A stretch of DNA of 64,000 bases from Planctomycetota bacterium. Lineage in GTDB: Bacteria > Planctomycetota > SZUA-567 > H5-PLA8. Numbering within the stretch: position 1 is the first letter of the stretch; every line of letters begins with the position of its first letter. The notes beneath the pieces were generated by a model, which was not told the origin of the DNA, did no database searches, and saw nothing but the letters and a program-made list of their open reading frames with translations. The stretch is taken from assembly GCA_023150555.1 (NCBI GenBank), contig JAKLKQ010000008.1, positions 62,001-126,000 of the forward strand, in the 5' to 3' direction. This document shows, piece by piece, positions 34,511 to 43,305 of this stretch. The position numbers and the translations under genes are program-made.

Positions 34511-34842
34511 TTTCCTTTTGCTGTTCTTCAGTTTTTTTGGGTCTTGCCGTTTGCAGTTTTCCGTTTCCGTTACTCGCCCTCGCCGCTCACCCTGGCGTTC
34601 GCCGTTCACGTAGACCTTATTTGCACGCCGCGCAGCACGTGGCGCAATGTAACACATCCACGATGTGCACCGATTCTGTAAGTCCTTATTGCAGGTCGCG
34701 AATGCACCGATGTGCAATAAGGACTTACGCGAACGCACAATGTATCGGTTATCGAATGTTCTGCATAACACCCATTGTGCATGGGTTCAAAGTAGCGAAA
34801 TTTCGCGACCGACAAAAAGTGTCAGTCGCGAAATCTCGCGAC
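34511..34842. repeat. Structured ~330-bp intergenic element, copy 1
   Basis: Shares a fixed order of blocks with 61966-62290: a T-rich block (TTTCCTTTTGCTG...CAGTTTTTTTGG), GCAATGTAACACATCCAC at 34644, GTAAGTCCTTATT at 34678 (exactly 34 bp further, as in copy 2), then GCGAAATTTCGC at 34795 and TCGCGAAATCTCGCGA at 34826. In this copy GTAAGTCCTTATTGCA (34678-34693) pairs perfectly with 34713-34728, a 16-bp hairpin. The element ends 29 bp before the anti-sigma stop codon. It fills most of the 570-bp gap from 34301 to 34870; 34372-34510 shows nothing else. Confidence 0.65.
34678..34728. repeat. 16-bp perfect hairpin inside the structured element
   Basis: Arms GTAAGTCCTTATTGCA and TGCAATAAGGACTTAC with a 19-nt loop. 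It has no T-run on either side, so it is not a standard terminator. Confidence 0.7.
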
Positions 34843-34870
34843 TTCGTTTTCAAGTGGTTCTGCGTCGATC

Positions 34871-35809
34871 TTAAACGGCGGGAATTTGCTTCGCGGCGGC
34901 GCCGGTCTGCGGCGGAACGCCCTGCGCGTCGGGGGTCGCGCCGCTGGGGTTGGGCACGATCTCCATGTTGGGCTCGTTCTCGAGGTACGAGTCAAAGGCT
35001 TGCGCGGACCAGACTTCCATGCGGCCCTTGAGCTTGAGCAGGACCAGCTTGCTGCCCTTGCGGCCCAGGTACGGCGTGGCGAAGTCCTTGGGCAGCCGGA
35101 TCTCGCCGCCGACGACCGTCGCCGTGATCGCGCGCTGCATCATTGCTTCGAGCTGCTTCTGGTCGACGCCCTTGCTCTGCTTCATCGCGTCGATCTCGTC
35201 GGCCGTGTACGCGACGATGCAAGTTTCGTACGCGCGGCTGTTTACGTTTGGGACGAGGTAGAGTTTCTCGGCCTGCGTGGCCTGCGCGACGTCGAAGGCG
35301 TTCTCGCCCAGCACCGTCTCCCAGCGCTCGGGCGCGTCGCGGCGTTCGTCTTTTAGCGCTTTCATCCGCAGCGCCATAAGTTCTTCCGCCGTAAGGTCTT
35401 TGCCCTTCGGCAGGATCACGAAGCGCGCCACGCCGACGGCGACGAGCACCACCGCGGCGGCCGCCGCCACGTAGCGCATCCCTGGTCCGCGCTTTTCTTC
35501 GCGACGGCGCGTGCCGAAGTTGCCGGAGACCACGCGGCGCGAGCTGGGGCGCTTGGCGCGCTGCGTCTCGCCGGCGGGCGCGGCTTTCGCCGTCGCGATT
35601 CTCTCGCGGAGCTTCGCGTTAAAGTTTTCACTGACCTGTACTTGGGGAATCGCGCGGGCGGCCTCCAGGGCCCCGCGGAGGGCCTCGAGTTCGGCGCGGC
35701 ATGCGGCGCAGCCTTCGGCGTGCGCGCGGACCGCATCGGCACGCGCGGCCTCGAGCTCGCCCTGGATCAGGGCGACGAGGTCTTCGCGGAGCGGGTCGGT
35801 GCAGTCCAT
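34871..35809 (-). CDS. Transmembrane zinc-binding anti-sigma factor
   Basis: A 312-residue protein. The N-terminal 40 residues carry the ZAS motif HAEGCAAC (His30, Cys34, Cys37), which holds zinc and binds the sigma factor in the cytoplasm. One membrane helix lies at about 112-132, and a 180-residue C-terminal domain of unknown type, outside the membrane, probably senses the signal. It lies 18 bp downstream of the ECF sigma gene, the standard arrangement for a pair in which membrane-side stress releases sigma. No protease gene is next to it. Confidence 0.9.
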   Translation of the reverse strand: MDCTDPLREDLVALIQGELEAARADAVRAHAEGCAACRAELEALRGALEAARAIPQVQVSENFNAKLRERIATAKAAPAGETQRAKRPSSRRVVSGNFGTRRREEKRGPGMRYVAAAAAVVLVAVGVARFVILPKGKDLTAEELMALRMKALKDERRDAPERWETVLGENAFDVAQATQAEKLYLVPNVNSRAYETCIVAYTADEIDAMKQSKGVDQKQLEAMMQRAITATVVGGEIRLPKDFATPYLGRKGSKLVLLKLKGRMEVWSAQAFDSYLENEPNMEIVPNPSGATPDAQGVPPQTGAAAKQIPAV

Positions 35810-35827
35810 CGTTCTCTTCTCTCTCGG

Positions 35828-36445
35828 TCAGGCCTTCTCGGCCGCCTCGTCCAGCGTCTGCCAGGGCCCAGTGGTGTCCTTCAGCAGGCGCGCCAGGGAC
35901 TTCCTCAGGCGCTGCACCGCGTGGAACATGCGGCTCTTGACGGTGCCGACGGGGATCTCCAGGGTCTCGCTTATCTCCTGGTACCGCATCCCTTTAACTT
36001 CGCTGAGGATGAACACGATCTTGTGTTCTTCCGGCAGCTCGTCAATCGCCTCCACCACCGCGTCCGCCAGTTCGTCCTTCTTCACCGTCGCGCCGGGGTC
36101 TTCGGCCTTCACTTGCAGCGCCACGCCCAGCGACTTGCCTTCGTCCGTCTCCGCGTCCAGCGAGCGGTTCTTGCGTTCCGACTTCGTCCGGCGCAAGTGG
36201 TCGATCCAGCAGTTGCGCGCGATGCGGTAGAGGTACGTCGTGAACTTGGCCTGGGGCGTATACTCTTCCTTGTGCAGGTACAGTTTCAGGAAGACGTCCT
36301 GGGCCAAGTCCTCCGCCAGCGCGTGCTCCCAGACCAGCCGGTGGAAGAAGTTCACGAGGCCCTGCCGGTGCCGCTCGACCAGGACCTCGAAAGCCCCCTC
36401 ATCGCCGGCCGCAAGGGCCGCCATCAGCTCGGGGTCGCTCTTCAT
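35828..36445 (-). CDS. ECF RNA polymerase sigma factor
   Basis: A 205-residue extracytoplasmic-function sigma factor. Region 2 is at about residues 20-85 (FHRLVWEHALAEDLAQDVFL, KFTTYLYRIARNCWIDHLRR) and region 4 at about 130-185 (LPEEHKIVFILSEVKGMRYQ, EISETLEIPVGTVKSRMFHA). The linker between them is rich in charged residues and somewhat long. It is the first gene of the operon with its anti-sigma factor, and its targets probably include its own promoter in the 314-bp gap before sucD. Confidence 0.95.
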   Translation of the reverse strand: MKSDPELMAALAAGDEGAFEVLVERHRQGLVNFFHRLVWEHALAEDLAQDVFLKLYLHKEEYTPQAKFTTYLYRIARNCWIDHLRRTKSERKNRSLDAETDEGKSLGVALQVKAEDPGATVKKDELADAVVEAIDELPEEHKIVFILSEVKGMRYQEISETLEIPVGTVKSRMFHAVQRLRKSLARLLKDTTGPWQTLDEAAEKA

Positions 36446-36759
36446 GAGCCCATCCCACCCCGTGCTGCAGCCATATCAACGCAGGCCGCCGCGCCGGGGT
36501 TCATGAAAAGCGATTTTTCTAAGTGCATACATCCACCTAAGTTACAAGGGCGCCGGGCCGTAGCCTCTCAAAGTGCAGTAACGCGGGCAAGCGCCTTTTC
36601 CGGCGTCCTTTTTCGGACGAACGCCGGGCTCTCCTTGGGCCGAAGGCTATCCGATTTCACGCCGCGCGGGGTTCGGCGCCGGCACTCCCTTTTCCTTGCG
36701 TGCCGCGCGTAAGTCCTTAATCTCAGGGGAGTCTACGCCCTTTCAACCGGGAGCTTCGC
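36446..36759. other. 314-bp divergent region between sigma factor and sucD
   Basis: Must contain promoters for both genes; none is clear. It contains one GTAAGTCCTTAA box (36709-36720), a motif otherwise seen in the two structured elements, 40 bp before the sucD start. An inverted segment CCGGCGTCC...GGACGAACGCCGG lies around 36600-36630. No gene is seen. Confidence 0.4.
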
Positions 36760-37695
36760 ATGGCCATTCTCGTCGATTCCGCAACGCGCGTCATCTGCCA
36801 GGGCATCACCGGCAGCGCCGGCGCGACGCACACCCGCGGCTGCTACGCCTACGGCACGCGCATGGTTGGCGGCGTGACGCCCGGCAAGGGCGGGACCTTC
36901 TTCGAGATCGAAGCCGCGCCGACCGGCGGCGGCTACGACGGCAAGGGCCCCATCAAGGAAGCCAAGCTGCCCATCTTTAACACCGTCGCCGAAGCCGTGA
37001 AGGCGACCGACGCCAACGCGACAATGATCTTCGTGCCGCCGCCCTTCGCCGCCGATGCCATCATGGAGGCCGCGGAAGCCGGCATCCGCCTGGTGATCTG
37101 CGTCACCGAGGGCATTCCCGTCGTCGACATGACCAAGGTCAAGCGCGCGCTGCAGCGCTACCCCAAGGTGCGGCTGGTCGGCCCGAACTGCCCGGGGCTG
37201 ATCACGCCCGAGGCCTGCAAGATCGGCATCATGCCCGGCTACATCCACAAGGCCGGCGACATCGGGATCCTTTCGCGCAGCGGCACGCTGACCTACGAGG
37301 CCGTCTGGCAGGTGACGCAGGCGGGCTTCGGCCAGTCGAGCTGCGTCGGCATCGGCGGCGATCCCGTGAAGGGCACCGACTTCATCGACGTGCTGGAACT
37401 CTTCGAGCGCGACCCCGAGACCAAGGGCGTGGTGATGATCGGGGAGATCGGCGGCTCGGCCGAGGAAGAGGCCGCCGCGTGGATCAAGAAGAACATGTCC
37501 AAGCCCGTCGCAGCCTTCATCGCCGGCCGCACCGCGCCTCCGGGCCGCCGCATGGGCCACGCCGGCGCGATCGTGTCGGGCAAGAGCGGCACGGCGGAGA
37601 GCAAGGTCGAGGCGCTGCGCGCGGCCGGCATCGCCGTCTGCGATTCGCCCGCCGAGATCGGCGCGACGCTGCTGAAGGCGATGAAGCGCCTGTAA
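36760..37695 (+). CDS. sucD: Succinate-CoA ligase, alpha subunit, with an insertion
   Basis: A 311-residue subunit of the citric acid cycle enzyme that interconverts succinyl-CoA and succinate with nucleotide formation. Family stretches are [47 protein letters not shown] and the active-site [10 protein letters not shown] with His267. Compared with the usual form of about 290 residues, it carries roughly 19 extra residues (about 46-69, [20 protein letters not shown]) in the CoA-binding domain. The ATP-grasp beta subunit gene sucC, normally adjacent, is missing from this window. It is followed 13 bp later by a small zinc-ribbon gene. Confidence 0.95.
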   Translation: MAILVDSATRVICQGITGSAGATHTRGCYAYGTRMVGGVTPGKGGTFFEIEAAPTGGGYDGKGPIKEAKLPIFNTVAEAVKATDANATMIFVPPPFAADAIMEAAEAGIRLVICVTEGIPVVDMTKVKRALQRYPKVRLVGPNCPGLITPEACKIGIMPGYIHKAGDIGILSRSGTLTYEAVWQVTQAGFGQSSCVGIGGDPVKGTDFIDVLELFERDPETKGVVMIGEIGGSAEEEAAAWIKKNMSKPVAAFIAGRTAPPGRRMGHAGAIVSGKSGTAESKVEALRAAGIAVCDSPAEIGATLLKAMKRL

Positions 37696-37708
37696 TCGGG
37701 GACCGAGC

Positions 37709-37984
37709 ATGCCTGGCGACACCGGACCGGTAAAACGCTGCCTTCGCTGCGGCACCGCCATCCGCAAGCGGGTGGTCTGCCCCAGCTGCGGCTACGAGGT
37801 CCTGCCCGACAGCCAGGGTCCCTCTCCCGGCGTCACCAGCACGCAGGGTCCGATGAAGATGTGCGCGATCTGCATGGAGTCCGTGCCCGAGCACGAACTG
37901 ATGGCCTTCGCCGGCCAGGAAGTCTGCCCGGACTGCTTCGAGTCCGTCAGCGGCGAAGAAGCGCCCCTAGAAGCCGGCCAGTAG
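37709..37984 (+). CDS. Small double zinc-ribbon protein
   Basis: A 91-residue protein with two zinc ribbons: CLRC...CPSC at residues 11-27 and CAIC...CPDC at about 52-75. The stretch between them is Pro/Gly/Ser-rich and disordered. It lies 13 bp after sucD and is probably co-transcribed. Small zinc-ribbon proteins of this style are common in planctomycetes, and none of known function matches. Confidence 0.75.
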   Translation: MPGDTGPVKRCLRCGTAIRKRVVCPSCGYEVLPDSQGPSPGVTSTQGPMKMCAICMESVPEHELMAFAGQEVCPDCFESVSGEEAPLEAGQ

Positions 37985-38044
37985 CGACGCGGCCGCGCTT
38001 CATCCTTCCATTCATCGATTGAACTCGGAAATCTTTCGGCGGGA

Positions 38045-39496
38045 TTAGAACTCGTCCTCGAACGGGACCTGGGTGGCCGTACGGGAGAGCTTCGCCTGTC
38101 CGGCAAAGCGCGCCCGCTGGTCGTCGGCGAGGGCCCGCAGGTCGGGCTCCTGCGCGCCGTGCTCGTTCAGAAACGCGTTCCAGGCCTGCGCGCCCGCCGC
38201 GGGATCGCGCAGGAAGGCCGCTTCGCGTCCCTTCAGCGCCTGGTAGTCGGCGAGGGCCCTGGCGCGTGCGTCCAGAGGCGACGATGCCGCGGGCGCGGCC
38301 GGCGCGGCTTGGCGCAGGTGAGGCTCCGGCTGCGGGGCGGCGGCGAGCCTGCCGCTCAAGAGCGCGTAGGCGCCCAGGCAGGCCAGGCCCAGCAGCAGAA
38401 CGGCCGTCGCGGCGGCGCTGAAGATCCCGAAGTTGCGGAAGAAGCGGTCCCAGTCGGCGTGCGACGCGGCATTCCAGAAACGCGGGGCCGAAGCGCGGGG
38501 TTTGGCGGCGGGCCCGGGTTTCGCGGCGTGCGGAGCCAACGCGGCGAGCGGGTGCGGCTTGGCCTCTGCGTTTCCGGGCTTCTCGCTGCTGTAGTCCTGC
38601 AGCGAGACGAGGTGCTCGAGGCGACGCGCGACGTCCTTGGGGTCGGCCAGGCGGTCGTCGGGGCACTTCTTCAGCAGGTGCATGGTGAGCTTCTCGTACG
38701 TCTCGCTGAATTCCGGACGCAGCGCGCGCAGCGGCTGGGGCTCCTCGTAGAGGTGCTTGGCCATGACGGCGGCGGGCACGCCCTTCTCGAAGGGCGGGTG
38801 GCCGGCGGCCATGACGTACATCGTCACGCCCAGGGCGTAGAAGTCGCTGCGCGGGTCGTTGCAGTTGCCGCGGATCATCTCGGGGGCCATGAAATGCGGC
38901 GTCCCGATGGTGTGCTCGTCCAGGTGCTTGGCGAAGCAGGCGGCCTCGCACTTGGCCAGGCCCAGGCCGACCAGGCGCACGCGCCCGTCGGGCTCGACCA
39001 TCACGTTCCGAGGCTTGAGGTTTCGGTGCACGATGCCCTTCTGCTGCAGCGCGGCCAGGGCGCGCGCGATCTGCAGGGCGATGGCGGCGGCGCGGCGTTC
39101 GCTGAAGGTGCCGCGCTCCGAGAGCATGTCCTGCAGCGTGCGGCCGCCGATGTACTCCAGCGCCGCGTAGTGGAAACCGTCGGAGGTGCCGGTGTCGTAG
39201 AGCACCGGGAGATTGGGATGCACGACCTGCGCGAGCACGTAGGTGCTGCGGTTGAAGCGTTCCAGCGTCACCTCGCGCGGCGGCGGCCACTCGGGCAGCA
39301 GCTTCAGCGCGACGGTGCGGCCCATGCGTTCCTGGCGCGCCTTGTAGAGGGTGCAGACGGAACCTTCGTTGAGCATCTCCACCAGCGTGTAGCCGGCCAC
39401 GCGCGGGAGCTCGAGCTTCGGCGTGGAACCGGTGGTGCTCTGAAGGCCGCTGGCGGAAGACATATCGGCTCTCTGGGCCAGGGGGAGCGGCGTCAT
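38045..39496 (-). CDS. Transmembrane Ser/Thr kinase-fold protein, predicted pseudokinase
   Basis: A 483-residue protein with a Hanks-type kinase domain at about residues 35-300. The VALK lysine (Lys65), the loop asparagine (Asn164), APE (204-206) and SDFYALGV are present. But the catalytic HRD is HRN (Asn159, in HRNLKPRN), the metal-binding DFG is GLG (177-179), and the glycine loop is degenerate (NEGSVCTLY). Both codons were read directly from the DNA. A membrane helix lies at 358-381, with a helical domain of about 100 residues outside. The start may instead be the ATG at 39463. It most likely binds partners or nucleotide without phosphorylating; activity cannot be excluded. Confidence 0.85.
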   Translation of the reverse strand: MTPLPLAQRADMSSASGLQSTTGSTPKLELPRVAGYTLVEMLNEGSVCTLYKARQERMGRTVALKLLPEWPPPREVTLERFNRSTYVLAQVVHPNLPVLYDTGTSDGFHYAALEYIGGRTLQDMLSERGTFSERRAAAIALQIARALAALQQKGIVHRNLKPRNVMVEPDGRVRLVGLGLAKCEAACFAKHLDEHTIGTPHFMAPEMIRGNCNDPRSDFYALGVTMYVMAAGHPPFEKGVPAAVMAKHLYEEPQPLRALRPEFSETYEKLTMHLLKKCPDDRLADPKDVARRLEHLVSLQDYSSEKPGNAEAKPHPLAALAPHAAKPGPAAKPRASAPRFWNAASHADWDRFFRNFGIFSAAATAVLLLGLACLGAYALLSGRLAAAPQPEPHLRQAAPAAPAASSPLDARARALADYQALKGREAAFLRDPAAGAQAWNAFLNEHGAQEPDLRALADDQRARFAGQAKLSRTATQVPFEDEF

Positions 39497-39782
39497 GGGC
39501 GCGGCCCCCCGGTTACTAGACGTTTAAGTCTAGCATGCTGGGATGCGTGCGGGCAATACCCTGGGATGGATAACTTTAGGTAGCTCAAGGGCTTGTGGCT
39601 GCACATGTGCACGATCCGCACTCCTTCCGGCTCCTCGTCAGCGCGGAAGGCATAGGTGCAAACCTCATGCCGCCTGTTTCGGGCCCTTTTGTAGGCCCAG
39701 GCTACATTGCACGCTGTGAACGTCCGCCCTTCCAACGCGGCATATGTAGTTCAGGGCACCATGTGCTTCCTGGGGCGCAGCG

Positions 39783-42700
39783 TTACTTCACCTCCACCTT
39801 GTTCAGGAAGCGCACTTCCTCTTCGTTGGGCACCAGGCAGAAGGGCAGGATCGCCGGCGCCGTCACGATGCCGTCCTGCGGCACGAAGACGACCACCACG
39901 CCGCGGCTGACGCCCATCGGGCCGGCGTTGTAGTACTTCACGCCCACATGGTAGACGCCCGGCGCGGCCTTGGCGGTGCGGATGACCTCGGGCCCCAGGC
40001 CCTGCGTCTGGTCGCTGTAGAGTTCCAGGCCGCCCGCGTTTTTCGTGTGGCTGTAGAAGCACTCCTCGCCGGACGGATCGACGACGTGCAGGTCCACGTC
40101 GTTGGCGTCGGTCTCCCAGGCCACCGTCACGCGCAGCGCGTCAGTGCGTTCGAGATCGAGCTTCAGTTTCGCGGCGAACTGGATGGCCGGGTTGACCGGC
40201 GAGCGATCGCTTTCCTTCGGCTGCGTGGCCCACCACGCGTCGCGCCACGCGCGGCAGACGTAGCCCAGTTCCTCATTCAGCACGCGCTTCACGTCGCCGT
40301 AGCGGCTGTTGAACTCGACCTTCAGCGCGGCTTCATAGGCCTTCGCGGCGTCCTCGTGCTTGCCGGCCAGCCACAGGCTCAAGGCCAAGCCGCGGTGGAT
40401 GTTGGGATGGTCGCCGCGCTGTTTCAGGGCCGCGCGGAAGAGGTCCACGGCATAGCCGTACTCCTTCGCCACCAGCATCAGCCAACCGGCGCGATCCAGC
40501 AGCGCGGCGTCGGACGGCGCGAGCTCGGCGATGGAGCTGAACGCGCGCAGGGCTGTCTTGGGGTCGCCCAGGTTCGTGGCGCTCTTGCCCAGGAACTCGA
40601 AGACCTGCGCATTCTCGGGGTCGAAGGGCAGCCACTGGAAGGCCAGCGCCTGCAGCGCGTCCCAGCGTTCGCTCTGAACCAGCGCCTCGGCGTAAGCGTT
40701 GCGGCGGGCGCGGTCGCGCGGCGCAGCGTCGACCAGTTTCTGCAGTTCTTCCAGCTTCGTGGCCGGCGGCGGCTCGGCGCGCTTGGTCCACTCGGGCGCG
40801 ACGGGCTTCGGCTCCGCGCGTGCCGGTGCCTGTTGCAGTTCGTTGGGGCGGTTGGCGGGCGCCGGGGCCGGCGCGTCGCCGCCGGTGATGGCGAGGCTGG
40901 AATTCTGTTCCGCGAGCGCGCGTTGCTGGTCTTCCCCGCGCCGGAGTTCGCCTTCCTGGCTGCGGATTGCCGCGTCCCGTGTCTCAAGAGCGCGGGCCAT
41001 GCGTTCGCGGCCTTCGCCGGCCTCGCCAGCGACGGTCAGCCTCGCCGCCGGAACTGCGGCGAAGGGATTGCCCGAACCCATCGGCACGTGGCCATCCACG
41101 TTTTGCTCATCGCGGGTCGCCGAGAGTTCTTCCGTCTGAAGTTCCAGGGCCGCGTCGAGCAGCTTGCCGCCCGCTTCGTCTGGCTTGCCGTCCTTGCCTT
41201 CCTCACCGCGCTCGGCCTTCTTGGCGGGCGCGGCGGGCTTGGCGGGTTCGGGCGCCGGCTTCAGGGCCAGGTCAGCGGCGGTGCGGTGTTTCCACTCGAT
41301 GCCCGAAGCGCCGACGACCATCACGTCGCGCAGGGCCTTGCGGTCCAAACCGAAGCGGTCGTAATCGGCTTCGCTCTCGAGCACCAGCAGCGCGGTGGCG
41401 CCGCAGAGCACGCGGTTCGCGACGCTGGTCTCGACGATCTGCTTGCGCAGGTCGCCCATTCGTTTGGCGTCTTTGGCGATCTGTTCGTCCTGCGTCTGCT
41501 TCTCGAGGTGCGCCAGTTTCGCGGCGACGGCCTCGCGTTGCAGCAGCGGCGCGAAACCGGGGGCTTCGGCGGGAGCGGCCTTCAGTGGCGTGTCGGACTT
41601 CTTCGAGCCTTCGTGCAGGACCGCGCCGGGGGCGCTCGCAACGCCGTCCTTCAGTTCGCTGAAGACGACCAGTTCGTCGCCGGGCTGCACGTCGCGGAAG
41701 GTCTTGGGGTAGATCCACTTCGCGCCCTCGTCGTAGAACTCGAACGACTGGCCCACCGGGCGCTGCAGGGCGTCCATGGCCTCGCGGACGTTGGCTTCCA
41801 TCGATTCGCCCAGGTTCACAGTGACGACGCGGCCGCGGGTCTTCGCGGTGATCGCCTCGAGCATCTTCGCGTCCTGCTTGGGGCCCAGGACCAGCGCGTG
41901 CAGCGTGTCGTTCTCGGGCCAGTCGCCCAACTTGGCCAGGATCTCGGCGGGCTCGCGCTTGCCCCACGTGGCGATGCCGTCGCCGACGAGCACGAAGCGC
42001 TGCGCCTTCTTCTCCGCGCGCGCGTTCTCGCCGATGTGCTTCAGCGCCTTGGCGAGGTCCGTCGCGCCCAGCGCGTGGCGTGCGGCGAGCCGGCCAGCTC
42101 TGCTCTGCAACGCTTTTTCCCGCAGTTGGGCGATGGACATCGGACCCAAGAAATTTTCGACATCGATATCGAACACGTACTCCGAAAGCGTCTGCTCGTT
42201 GAACTTGTCGTTCCAGAGCAATCCTTCCAATGCTTCAAAGGCTTCGTTTCGCCGCTTCTCGGTGTCCGCGTTGCTGGCGCTGGTGTCGATGTAGAAGACC
42301 CAGTCCATCTTCTCGGGCTTGGCGGCGGGCTTCGCGGCGGGGCGGTAGGCGAGCATCTGGTAGCTGCCGCTCTTCACCGCGCGCACTTCGGGTGTGTTCT
42401 GAGCGGCCTCGAAGTCGACCACGAAGTCCTCCTCGGGCTTGAAGGAGCCGGACTTCCGGACCAGGCGCGTGCCGGCCTTGGTCTCGCTGGCGCTGAAGTC
42501 CTTTGACTGGTTGCGCGCGGCGCGTTCGCCGGGCCATTCGGCGAGGAGCACATCCATCGAGAAGTCCTTGATCTCGGGCATGCCGGCCAGCGGGATCGTC
42601 AGCGTGCGCTTGCCGGCCTTCGCGGGCAGGACCTGCGAGTAACTCAGCACCAGCCGCGTGGTGCCCTTCGCCGGAATCGGGAAGACTTTCGCGCTGAAGC

Positions 42701-43115
42701 GGTTGCCCTGGTCCTGCTCGAGCAGCGCGGGGTCGCGCATGGTGTGCAGGATCTCGCGGTAGACGCTGCGGGCGCGCTGGCGCTCGACGACCTCGCCTTC
42801 CATCAGCTTGCCGTCGACTTCCTTGGCGAAGCGGCTGACCGTCGCGCCCGGCGGGAGCAGGTAAAGGAAGCGCCCCTCCATCTGGCGGTCCTGCGGATTG
42901 CGGAAGACCATCTCCATCTCGACCAGCGCCAGGGGCCCGTGCACGGCCGCGCGCAGGTCGAAGCGTTCGATTTCCAACGCTTGGCCGTCGGGGTTGCTCA
43001 GCGAGACCGGGCACGGCGCCTGCGGCGCGTCTCCGCTGCCGGCCGATACGCCCCCAAAGAACACGCAAGCCAATACGAAACAGGCACTTACGATGGCGAG
43101 AAGGACGCGGTGCAT
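39783..43115 (-). CDS. Secreted VIT/vWA/TPR/DUF2135 protein
   Basis: A 1110-residue protein with GGAGGTG before its ATG and a signal peptide (residues 1-25). Domains in order: VIT at about 38-165 (FRNPQDRQMEGRFLYLLPPG), von Willebrand A at about 270-440 with an intact metal site DTSAS (277-281), a long low-complexity Glu/Ala/Lys linker (about 640-830), TPR repeats at about 830-960, and a DUF2135 domain at about 990-1085 (DANDVDLHVVDPSGEECFYS). The vWA metal site suggests ligand-dependent adhesion outside the cytoplasm; DUF2135 is often fused in this way. It is alone on its strand, flanked by gaps of 190-290 bp. Confidence 0.9.
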   Translation of the reverse strand: MHRVLLAIVSACFVLACVFFGGVSAGSGDAPQAPCPVSLSNPDGQALEIERFDLRAAVHGPLALVEMEMVFRNPQDRQMEGRFLYLLPPGATVSRFAKEVDGKLMEGEVVERQRARSVYREILHTMRDPALLEQDQGNRFSAKVFPIPAKGTTRLVLSYSQVLPAKAGKRTLTIPLAGMPEIKDFSMDVLLAEWPGERAARNQSKDFSASETKAGTRLVRKSGSFKPEEDFVVDFEAAQNTPEVRAVKSGSYQMLAYRPAAKPAAKPEKMDWVFYIDTSASNADTEKRRNEAFEALEGLLWNDKFNEQTLSEYVFDIDVENFLGPMSIAQLREKALQSRAGRLAARHALGATDLAKALKHIGENARAEKKAQRFVLVGDGIATWGKREPAEILAKLGDWPENDTLHALVLGPKQDAKMLEAITAKTRGRVVTVNLGESMEANVREAMDALQRPVGQSFEFYDEGAKWIYPKTFRDVQPGDELVVFSELKDGVASAPGAVLHEGSKKSDTPLKAAPAEAPGFAPLLQREAVAAKLAHLEKQTQDEQIAKDAKRMGDLRKQIVETSVANRVLCGATALLVLESEADYDRFGLDRKALRDVMVVGASGIEWKHRTAADLALKPAPEPAKPAAPAKKAERGEEGKDGKPDEAGGKLLDAALELQTEELSATRDEQNVDGHVPMGSGNPFAAVPAARLTVAGEAGEGRERMARALETRDAAIRSQEGELRRGEDQQRALAEQNSSLAITGGDAPAPAPANRPNELQQAPARAEPKPVAPEWTKRAEPPPATKLEELQKLVDAAPRDRARRNAYAEALVQSERWDALQALAFQWLPFDPENAQVFEFLGKSATNLGDPKTALRAFSSIAELAPSDAALLDRAGWLMLVAKEYGYAVDLFRAALKQRGDHPNIHRGLALSLWLAGKHEDAAKAYEAALKVEFNSRYGDVKRVLNEELGYVCRAWRDAWWATQPKESDRSPVNPAIQFAAKLKLDLERTDALRVTVAWETDANDVDLHVVDPSGEECFYSHTKNAGGLELYSDQTQGLGPEVIRTAKAAPGVYHVGVKYYNAGPMGVSRGVVVVFVPQDGIVTAPAILPFCLVPNEEEVRFLNKVEVK

Positions 43116-43305
43116 AGGGCACCTCCAGGGGAACGCGGTTGCACCCTTAGACGGGCCAGCCGCGGACGTGTTTCGAGGTTTCCGGTGCGAATGTACGGTG
43201 CCCGGAAAATCGCTGCACCACGTGTTGCACCTCGCGCGTATATCCTTTATTCATGGTCGCCTAGGCGTACTGAATCAGACCTGACAGCCGCGGGGGTGGG
43301 AGCGG

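Noticed and set aside
34678..34728. Transcription terminator at the 16-bp hairpin
   Set aside because: No T-run follows on either strand and the stem is not GC-rich; it belongs to a repeated element.
39948..42506. Long antisense open frame opposite the VIT/vWA gene
   Set aside because: Same cause; the VIT/vWA/DUF2135 domains on the minus strand are unambiguous and the antisense product shows no domain or ribosome site.
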